Positions 15,360 through 21,805 of a stretch of DNA of 21,805 nucleotides are shown in pieces (within the stretch, counting starts at the first letter, position 1; each line of letters opens with the position of its first letter). The position numbers and the translations under genes are program-made. The stretch comes from Acidobacteriota bacterium (GTDB taxonomy: Bacteria; Acidobacteriota; Terriglobia; UBA7540). Below the pieces are notes generated by a model, which had not been told where the DNA came from, ran no database searches, and was given only the letters and a program-made list of their open reading frames with translations. Where the stretch lies: positions 1 through 21,805 of the forward strand of contig JAKASC010000010.1 of the NCBI GenBank assembly GCA_021828245.1, written 5' to 3'.

Positions 15360-18300
15360 CTACTTGAAGCGGTGGCGAAACTTCAGTTCCATGCCGATGA
15401 TGCCGTTTTGGTCGCGCATGCCAATCACGGAAACATCCTGGCTCAAGTCCCATTCCACGCGCACCACCTGATAAAGCGAGTTATTGGTGTTGGTGATGTA
15501 GGTGACGGTGAAATCGGGGGACAATTGCTGCTCCACGGTCACGCGAGGGCCGGTGCCCACCCCGGGCTCGTTGACTTCGGGATTGATTTTGATGCGGCTG
15601 ACTCCAAAAAGCTGCTGAATGCGACCCCCCACTTGGCTCGAAAGCGCTTGGGAAAGCAAGGCGCTCGCGCCCACCGACGACGACAGCCCGCGACTGCCGG
15701 ACGCGGCCAGGCCCGCTTCCTCCGGCTGGCGCGAGTACCCGAGCGCGATCAAAGAAACGATATCCTCCACCGGCAGCGGTGGGTCGGAGCGATAGGCGAG
15801 GTGCAGGCGATCGAGAGGGCCGCTCACCTCCACCGTCAGGTCGTACCGCTCGACGCGCGTCCGCGCCTCGAGGTCCAGCAGGGGTTCGGTTCGCAGCGGA
15901 TTGTTCATGGTGAGGTCGCCGCGCGTGATGGTATAGCGATTGCCCTGAAAGATGGCATTGCCGCTCTCGGCGTGAACATCGCCCAACACCACGGGGTGGG
16001 CGAGCGTTCCTCGAACCTGCAGGGCCACATCCGCCACCAGGTGTGCGTCGCGCGTATCCAAGCGCAGCCCCTGCGGCGAGGAGACGCGAATGTTGAATCC
16101 CATCCGCCGAGCGAGCGAGGAGGGAGCGCTGGTGGAGGCGATTTCGGGGCGGTTGTTCGATTCCGCCAGCAGGTTGAGCAGATTGAAATTGGGGCTAACG
16201 AACAGGTTGCGAACCGCCACACCGCCGGAGATTTCTCCGTGTTGCGCCGTCCCCTCCAGCCTCAACCGGCCGTCCAAAACGGAAGTGAAATCCGCCGGGT
16301 AGTGAATCCGTACCTGGCGAAGACGCGCGCGAATCTGATAGCGCGGCAGACCTTGCAGGGTGACAAAACCGGAGAGGGTTGTTTCGCCGCCGCCGAGGAC
16401 TCCCTTGAGGCTTGAAATGACCGCGCGATCTCCGTGAAACTGAAGCGTCCCGTTAAGACCGCTCAGGCGAATCGGCAGGTCGGCATAGCCGATGCTGACG
16501 TTCCGAATGGCCATGCTTCCGTTGAGCGCGGGGCTGGTCGGCGTTCCGCCAACGTGAACTTTTAACTGCGAGCCGCCCACGGCCTGGAGCGATGGGTCGA
16601 GCAGGCTCAGGAGCGTGGCATCTGCGCCACCCGTAATATCCAGCGCCAGCTTCGGCTGAGCGCCAAACCCCAGCGAGCCCGTCACCGAAAAATCGGTTCC
16701 CGGACCCTTCATATGAAAGGAACTGAAGCGTAGCGAAGAGGCGGCATAGCTCAGGCTGACGGGGCGGTCGTTTTCAAAACTCAACGGGGGAATGCGAATC
16801 TTGAGCTGATGGATTTCGCTGCGACCCCTTATCAGGGCCGGATGCTTCAACGGCCCCGACACATGGAACGCCCCACTGGCGGTCACTGAAGCGCCGAGCG
16901 ACTCACCCGCCACCAAGTGAATCCAGGGAGCAATCTCAAGCGCTTGATAGGTTCCGGTAAGGGTTAACGGCCAAGGAGCCGCGGCCGGTGACTGACCGGT
17001 AAAATGAATTTCGCCTCCGACGCCTTGAATTTGCCCCGACACCACAATGGATTGGCCTTGCCAGTTGACTCGCATGCCGAGGGTCCCAATCGGATTGGCG
17101 TCAATCGCCAATTCGGCCACCGTCAAATTCATGGTGGCGATCGGGTGAGCCAGGGTTCCGTTGCTGAGCAGGTTGAAATGGGCGCGACCCCGAATCGCCG
17201 ACGCGCCTCCCTGCCCTTCGGAAGCCGTCCAGGGCACAAGACGGGCCAGTGAAAAATCCTTGCCTTCCAGGTGAAGGAAATAGCCGCCGGAGGAACGATC
17301 AAAGTGCGCGGCGCCCGTCGCCAGGCCAGGCCCCTGGGCCAAGCGAATGTGCTCGAGGTCCCAATGGCTACCCCTCACCTGAATATCCGTGCTCACCGAA
17401 GAGAGGGTCTCGCGGCCCAGACGCAGCCGACGCACCTGGACGAAACCGCTGCCGGAAAGCTCTAGCGGTGTGCCGGCAAGATCAAGTTTTCCGGTGACGG
17501 CTCCTTCTACCGAAGTATGAATCCCCACGCCGGCCATCAAGCCGCCCAGCGGGCTGCCTTGAGCGGCCAAGATAACGTGCACGCGACTAGTGTTCACCAA
17601 CTGCCAATTCGAGAGGGCGGCCGAGCCGCCAAAAGATAGCGAGCTTTGCCCGCGCGTCAGCCGGCCGTCCGTCACCTGGAAGGTATCGTGCGTGACTCGA
17701 ACATTCGCTCCGAGCGCGCTCCAAACCCAGCCCTTGGTTTGAAAACGGCCGGTTTGCAACTCGCCTACCAGCAAGGTGCTGCCCAGCGCTCCTGAAACCA
17801 CACCGGAAAAACTGGCCGGTTGTTGAAGCTGCAAAGAGCCGGGCAGGTGCGTTTGCATCAAGAATTCCAGCAGCGGCCGCCATTCTTGAAAATCGGTCGT
17901 CACCACGTGGAAGGAGAGCGGAGACGGCCCTGCCCCAAGGCTGCCCTGCGCTTGAATGGTTGAGTGCGGCGTCTTCAGGCGAACGTGCGTCAGCGTGACG
18001 CGCGGGACCGTGGAACCCGTTGCCGTGCCTTGGATTGAGCCTTCCACGGGCATCCCTGTCCCGCGTGGGTGGCTGGGGGCTTGGAGTGAGAGAGCAAAAT
18101 GCGCCGTCAAGCCTTCGAACGCCCCGCTCCAGCTCCCGTCCACATGGCCGCTGAGGCTCGCGGCAGGATGAATCGCCTGGAGAAGCGGCACCATACCATC
18201 CAAACCCTGAAACAGGGACGCGAGGTCAAGATGATGGAGCGCCGCATGGACCTCCAACCGCGGCGGGGCCGGGGTTAACTCGGCCGTGGCGCTTCCCTGG

Positions 18301-19313
18301 ATTTGACCCTGCAGGGCCGTCACCCTGAAGGCCGGTACACTTAACGTGCGATGGTCGAGGACATAATGGAACGAAACGGCCATCGGCGCAGGCTTCAACG
18401 CTTTCCACTGAAAGTCCAAGTGTTCAGCCTGACCCCGCCCCTGAACGTGAAGCCGGCCTGCTACGTATTTGCCACGGCCTTCGACGCCCACCAGCCCATT
18501 CCGCAACTCAGTCAGATGGAAAACCCGAGCCAGTGAAGCCATCTCTCCGGCCGCTGTGAATTGGAAATTCGCCTGCAACGACGGATCCCAACTCAGCGTG
18601 CCCTGGCCTTTGCCGTTCAACTCCCCTAACCGCCAAGTCAGCGAATTCACCCGGGTACCTGCACGGGTGAAGCTGAATTGAGTTGAAAGCGCCAGGGGAG
18701 GGAGACTTCCCGACTTATCCTTGAGGAGGATGCCGGCGGAGGCGAGGCTGCCGGCGTATTGGCCCGGCCCGGTCTCTCGCAAAAGGACCGCCAAGTTGGT
18801 GGCTGTGGCGGAAAAGGGAAGCCCCTTGCCGTTCCAATAGATGGCCGTATCCGCCAGCGTCATGGTGCTGGCGGAGAGATTCATCAAGGCGACGACAGCG
18901 CGGCTCGCGGAAGGGGCAACCTGTGGCCCGGGAACGTTGGTCGCGCCCGACGGACCCGTGGAAATGGAGATGACGGCGCTCTTCCAGGAAAACTGCCGCA
19001 AGCGCAACTGAAAATCCCAGAGTGTGGCTGGGCTGATTTCAATCACCAACCCGCGCGCCGCGAGGAGCGGACGTTGGCCGCGCGGCTCGAGGCCGTGAAT
19101 CACCACCCGATCCGCCGCCACTTCCAGCAAAAGCGGGTGAAAGCGCATCCCGCGGATTTGGACGCGGCCGCCGGTCAACCGGGTCAGTGAAGCCGTCAGG
19201 CGGCGCTGCAGATAACGTTGAAACCAGGGCGTCGTAGTCAGGGCGATACCCGCGACCGCCAGCACTACCGCCGCCACTGCCGTCCAGATGCCGATGCGTG
19301 ACAAGGTTTTCAT
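15360..19313 (-). CDS. tamB: TamB-like translocation and assembly protein (AsmA/DUF490 superfamily)
   Basis: About 1317 residues, close to the length of E. coli TamB. A single N-terminal transmembrane helix (about residues 7-27, rich in Ala, Val and Ile) anchors it in the inner membrane. The rest is a long run of amphipathic beta-strands that in this family forms a periplasm-spanning groove for lipids or for outer-membrane protein assembly. The C-terminal 300-400 residues carry the TamB domain, ending in alternating strands and a final Phe-Arg-His-Arg-Phe-Lys. The stop of the SurA-like gene (TAG at 19322-19320) directly abuts the in-frame GTG at 19319; ATG at 19313 is chosen because AGGTGG lies just before it. 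It is the third gene of the Omp85 - SurA-like - TamB run. Confidence 0.92.
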   Translation of the reverse strand: MKTLSRIGIWTAVAAVVLAVAGIALTTTPWFQRYLQRRLTASLTRLTGGRVQIRGMRFHPLLLEVAADRVVIHGLEPRGQRPLLAARGLVIEISPATLWDFQLRLRQFSWKSAVISISTGPSGATNVPGPQVAPSASRAVVALMNLSASTMTLADTAIYWNGKGLPFSATATNLAVLLRETGPGQYAGSLASAGILLKDKSGSLPPLALSTQFSFTRAGTRVNSLTWRLGELNGKGQGTLSWDPSLQANFQFTAAGEMASLARVFHLTELRNGLVGVEGRGKYVAGRLHVQGRGQAEHLDFQWKALKPAPMAVSFHYVLDHRTLSVPAFRVTALQGQIQGSATAELTPAPPRLEVHAALHHLDLASLFQGLDGMVPLLQAIHPAASLSGHVDGSWSGAFEGLTAHFALSLQAPSHPRGTGMPVEGSIQGTATGSTVPRVTLTHVRLKTPHSTIQAQGSLGAGPSPLSFHVVTTDFQEWRPLLEFLMQTHLPGSLQLQQPASFSGVVSGALGSTLLVGELQTGRFQTKGWVWSALGANVRVTHDTFQVTDGRLTRGQSSLSFGGSAALSNWQLVNTSRVHVILAAQGSPLGGLMAGVGIHTSVEGAVTGKLDLAGTPLELSGSGFVQVRRLRLGRETLSSVSTDIQVRGSHWDLEHIRLAQGPGLATGAAHFDRSSGGYFLHLEGKDFSLARLVPWTASEGQGGASAIRGRAHFNLLSNGTLAHPIATMNLTVAELAIDANPIGTLGMRVNWQGQSIVVSGQIQGVGGEIHFTGQSPAAAPWPLTLTGTYQALEIAPWIHLVAGESLGASVTASGAFHVSGPLKHPALIRGRSEIHQLKIRIPPLSFENDRPVSLSYAASSLRFSSFHMKGPGTDFSVTGSLGFGAQPKLALDITGGADATLLSLLDPSLQAVGGSQLKVHVGGTPTSPALNGSMAIRNVSIGYADLPIRLSGLNGTLQFHGDRAVISSLKGVLGGGETTLSGFVTLQGLPRYQIRARLRQVRIHYPADFTSVLDGRLRLEGTAQHGEISGGVAVRNLFVSPNFNLLNLLAESNNRPEIASTSAPSSLARRMGFNIRVSSPQGLRLDTRDAHLVADVALQVRGTLAHPVVLGDVHAESGNAIFQGNRYTITRGDLTMNNPLRTEPLLDLEARTRVERYDLTVEVSGPLDRLHLAYRSDPPLPVEDIVSLIALGYSRQPEEAGLAASGSRGLSSSVGASALLSQALSSQVGGRIQQLFGVSRIKINPEVNEPGVGTGPRVTVEQQLSPDFTVTYITNTNNSLYQVVRVEWDLSQDVSVIGMRDQNGIIGMELKFRHRFK

Positions 19314-19319
19314 GGCCAC

Positions 19320-20015
19320 CTAGTCCGTCGAACCATTGCCATACACATGAACCCGTTGCGAGGAGCGCATTTCCTTGAGCCACTCCTTCAGACGCTGGTC
19401 AAGCTCCTTTTGAATGAGAATTTCCCGAATGGGAGCCTCCACTTTCGCGAGCGGAGGCGGTGAGCGATGCTCCGCCCGAAGCTGGGGCACGAAAACGGAT
19501 TCGTAATAAGTGCGAATTTGCACTGCGCTGGGAGGCGTGACGGGCTGGAAGCGCCGGTCAATATAAGCCAGCGTCTCCTGGTAGGTTTCCAGCCGTTTGA
19601 GCACTTCGGATTCGCTCATGCCGAGCGTCTTGAGCGCATCGTCGTAACGCGCCCGCGAACCGAACCGCTTTTGGATTTGCGCGAGCGCGCGTCGGGCGCC
19701 GGCCTGGGGCGGATGCGCTTGGATGCCGGACTTCCTCATATCATCCAGCAAAAGAGTCCGGCTGATGAGGCGGTTCAGAAGAGTGCGCTGCATCGCCTGG
19801 CTGGGGCGACCGACGGGCGGAAGTCCTTCCAAGAAACGCTCAAACTGGAATTCCTGCTGCACGTCGCTTGTGGTGATGGCTTGTTCGCCCACGCTCGCCA
19901 GCACGCGGTCGAGCGTCCGAGCGTGCGCGCCGAGCGCCACGGTGGCGCCGAGCACCCAGCCGGCCACCCTTAGAACGCTTGCCCGATGCCGATGAAAAAT
20001 TGAAAGTGCGGTAAT
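19320..20015 (-). CDS. SurA N-domain-like periplasmic chaperone without parvulin domains
   Basis: Resembles the N-terminal chaperone core of SurA: Asp-Arg-Val-Leu-Ala-Ser-Val-Gly-Glu-Gln-Ala-Ile-Thr-Thr-Ser-Asp-Val, a helical core with Leu-Leu-Asn-Arg-Leu-Ile-Ser-Arg-Thr-Leu-Leu, then directly the closing helix (Ile-Leu-Ile-Gln-Lys-Glu-Leu-Asp). No peptidyl-prolyl isomerase domain lies between, so it is about half of E. coli SurA. The start is uncertain. An ATT at 20015 has AAGGAG eight bases upstream and gives a textbook signal peptide (His-Arg-His-Arg, hydrophobic core, Ala-His-Ala). A GTG at 19967, two bases after the Omp85 stop, lacks a basic n-region, and a TTG at 20093 overlaps the Omp85 gene by 124 bases. 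It probably escorts outer-membrane proteins to the neighbouring Omp85. Confidence 0.8.
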   Translation of the reverse strand: MTALSIFHRHRASVLRVAGWVLGATVALGAHARTLDRVLASVGEQAITTSDVQQEFQFERFLEGLPPVGRPSQAMQRTLLNRLISRTLLLDDMRKSGIQAHPPQAGARRALAQIQKRFGSRARYDDALKTLGMSESEVLKRLETYQETLAYIDRRFQPVTPPSAVQIRTYYESVFVPQLRAEHRSPPPLAKVEAPIREILIQKELDQRLKEWLKEMRSSQRVHVYGNGSTD

Positions 20016-21805
20016 TGTTGAATCTCCTTCGTCGTCACGCCGTGCACCGTCTGCTCCACCTGATACCGCGTGGGATTCAACGCGTAAGCCCAATCGAAGC
20101 GCAGCGGGCCTACCGGCGTCTGATAGCGCAATCCCACGCCGACCGCATGGACGGTGTAGTCAAAGTCGGTCGGAGAACTTTGCGTGACCTTGAAAAGCTT
20201 CATGCGACGAATGCTGGAATAGACGTTGCCGGCATCGTGAAAAAGCACCAAACCCAGCCGGTTTTTGACCAACGGAATGCGCAACTCGAACGTGTTCAGG
20301 AACAGGGCGTCGCCGCCGATGGGAAAGCCGGTCACCGGGTCGCGCGGCCCGGCTTGGTTGACGGAAAAGGCGCGATCGGACTGGCTGCCCCCCATGAAGA
20401 AGCGCTCCGGCAACGGGATTTCGTGCGTCAGGATGGTTTCCGGCTGGCCGTTGGGGCCGGTGGTGTGAACGACTCGCAGAGGCCCATACGGCGACTCGAT
20501 GCCCAGACGAGTGTCGCGCGCAAACACAAGGCCGTGGCCAAGCCGATAATAGGTGGCATTCTCGCCGGAGAAACGAAGAAAATCCGCTTCCGAGGCAAAG
20601 CGTGTCCAGGCCAGGCCCGCATCTACGACGGTGTAAGAGCCGCGCGTCGGATTGACAGGATTGTTCCGGCGGTCTCGGACGTAATCCACGTCCACCATTC
20701 CAATGCGCGCCGGCAAGCTGTAAAGAGGAATTTCCGCCACCGAAACACGGTTGGAAAGATTAAACGCCAGCACGTGGCGAAAACTGTAGCGAAAGGCCAA
20801 GAGCGAGCCCGGACCCGTCCGTTTCTCCAAAGCAACCGAGGCTTCGGCGCGTTCGGCGGTGAAAGTCAGAACGTTGTTGCTGCGGTCGAACAACGTATTA
20901 AAGCGAAGCGCCCAGTTGCGCCGCGAATGGAAGCGTGGAATGAAATACGACAGCGAGGCGCCGCGGTCGAGGGTGGAGAACCTGCCGCGAAAGCTGGCGG
21001 TTTGCGCCCGGCCACCCACGTTGAGCCGGGTTACATCGAGCGACACGCGCGGGCTGGCCTTCAATTGGCCCTGCGGTTGATTGCTTCCCAGCCGCTGAAC
21101 CTCCAACCCTCCGCCGTAGCTGACGGTCCAGCGTTTGGCTTCTTCCATTTGAACCAACATGTTTTTGCGGGTTTCGATGCCGTTGGGGTTCTGGGGAGCA
21201 ATCTGCACCTGATTGAAAACCCCCAAATCATAGAGCCGGCTTTGCGAGCGCAAAATGGCCGCCTCATTGGACGGTTCGCCCGGAGCAAACGCCAGTTGCC
21301 GACGAACGGTGGAAGCTCGCGTGTGCGTGTTTCCGACCAGCAGAATATGCTTCACCATTTGCATCGGGCCACGCTCCACCGCGTAGGTAACCTCCACGCG
21401 ATGCGCAGTGGGCACCGGGGTCACGGTGGCGCTGGCGCGGACCTGCGGAAATCCTCGGTCGGCAAAAAACCGCAAAAGGGTGAGGCGGTCGCGCTCTTCG
21501 TTTTGCGGGGAAAACGCCGTTCCTGGCTTATTCTTGAGCAAAGGCCATAACTGCTTTTTTTCCTCTGGCGTGATGCCCCGCAGGGTCAACTGCGCAACGG
21601 TGGTTTGAGGACCCTCGCGAATGGCGAACGTCACAAACAAGTGGTGCGGTTGTCCTTGATAGTTTGAATCGAGTTCCGGCGTGATTTTCGCGTCAAGGTA
21701 GCCGCGAGATTGGTAGAGCGCTTGCACAGCCTGGACGTTCTGCCTCAACAATTTGTCGCTGAAAATCAATTGCTCAAACAGGAAGCCCTGCGAGCGGAAA
21801 TTGAC
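19970..21805 (-). CDS. Omp85 family outer-membrane assembly protein (BamA/TamA type), 5' end outside window
   Basis: 611 residues are visible and the frame is open to the window edge. From the N-terminal side: the end of one POTRA domain (closing Ile-Arg-Glu-Gly-Pro), a second POTRA (closing Val-Glu-Arg-Gly-Pro), a third beginning Val-Lys-His-Ile-Leu-Leu-Val-Gly-Asn, then a 16-strand-type barrel of about 380 residues. The ending His-Phe-Gln-Phe-Phe-Ile-Gly-Ile-Gly-Gln-Ala-Phe has the C-terminal aromatic beta-signal. The loop-6 motif, usually Val-Arg-Gly-Phe, reads Asp-Arg-Ala-Phe here. Adjacency to tamB suggests a TamA role, but a fused BamA-like generalist is equally possible without the missing POTRA count. 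It heads the visible part of the run and overlaps or abuts the SurA-like gene. Confidence 0.93.
   Translation of the reverse strand, partial: VNFRSQGFLFEQLIFSDKLLRQNVQAVQALYQSRGYLDAKITPELDSNYQGQPHHLFVTFAIREGPQTTVAQLTLRGITPEEKKQLWPLLKNKPGTAFSPQNEERDRLTLLRFFADRGFPQVRASATVTPVPTAHRVEVTYAVERGPMQMVKHILLVGNTHTRASTVRRQLAFAPGEPSNEAAILRSQSRLYDLGVFNQVQIAPQNPNGIETRKNMLVQMEEAKRWTVSYGGGLEVQRLGSNQPQGQLKASPRVSLDVTRLNVGGRAQTASFRGRFSTLDRGASLSYFIPRFHSRRNWALRFNTLFDRSNNVLTFTAERAEASVALEKRTGPGSLLAFRYSFRHVLAFNLSNRVSVAEIPLYSLPARIGMVDVDYVRDRRNNPVNPTRGSYTVVDAGLAWTRFASEADFLRFSGENATYYRLGHGLVFARDTRLGIESPYGPLRVVHTTGPNGQPETILTHEIPLPERFFMGGSQSDRAFSVNQAGPRDPVTGFPIGGDALFLNTFELRIPLVKNRLGLVLFHDAGNVYSSIRRMKLFKVTQSSPTDFDYTVHAVGVGLRYQTPVGPLRFDWAYALNPTRYQVEQTVHGVTTKEIQQLPHFQFFIGIGQAF

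Noticed and set aside
20015..21550. 511-codon plus-strand frame opposite the Omp85 gene
   Set aside because: The minus strand encodes clear POTRA and barrel sequence; the plus frame has no motifs.

Overview
The window looks like chromosomal DNA of a GC-rich, Gram-negative (diderm) bacterium, most likely an Acidobacteriota of the Terriglobia type. This is an inference from gene content: an Omp85 / SurA-like / TamB outer-membrane cluster, a very long choice-of-anchor-D (ASH repeat) surface protein with an internal Leu-Leu-Ala-Ser-Cys-Gly-Gly-Gly motif near its C-terminus, a GMC oxidoreductase next to a gluconate-dehydrogenase-subunit-3-like protein, and a MoaD-MoaE fusion. Both tRNA genes encode their CCA ends. 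I see no phage, transposase, integrase or CRISPR array.

Layout: (1) 1-2970, plus strand: end of a GMC flavin dehydrogenase, its small Tat-motif partner, and a secreted Asp-box (BNR) repeat protein. (2) 3121-3918, plus: a stand-alone SpoIIE/RsbU-type PP2C phosphatase behind a perfect extended -10 promoter. (3) 3986-6454, minus: a probable operon moaDE fusion > inositol-monophosphatase family > metallophosphoesterase. (4) 6455-7003: a divergent promoter region and a small XRE-type regulator on the plus strand. (5) 7054-7130, minus: tRNA-Arg(TCG), followed by about 420 bases with no convincing gene. (6) 7552-14049, minus: one gene of about 6.5 kb for a 2165-residue exported protein made of two glycine-rich beta-helix modules, nine ASH domains, an Ig-like domain and an unusual double-hydrophobic C-terminus. 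(7) 14233-15027, plus: a DnaC/IstB-like AAA+ ATPase with an N-terminal zinc-ribbon-like motif. (8) 15149-15238, minus: tRNA-Ser(GGA). (9) 15360-21805, minus: tamB, a SurA-like chaperone without parvulin domains, and an Omp85 (BamA/TamA) gene that runs out of the window at its 5' end, tightly packed as one operon.

How the genes may work together: the Omp85, SurA-like and TamB products form a coherent outer-membrane protein or lipid delivery module. The GMC enzyme and subunit 3 probably form a periplasmic dehydrogenase. The giant ASH protein is the most distinctive item. Its duplicated glycine-rich modules, recently duplicated ASH pair, short palindromic repeats embedded in the 5' coding region and late internal lipobox make it the best candidate for undescribed biology. 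I found no clear multi-gene defence or biosynthetic system.
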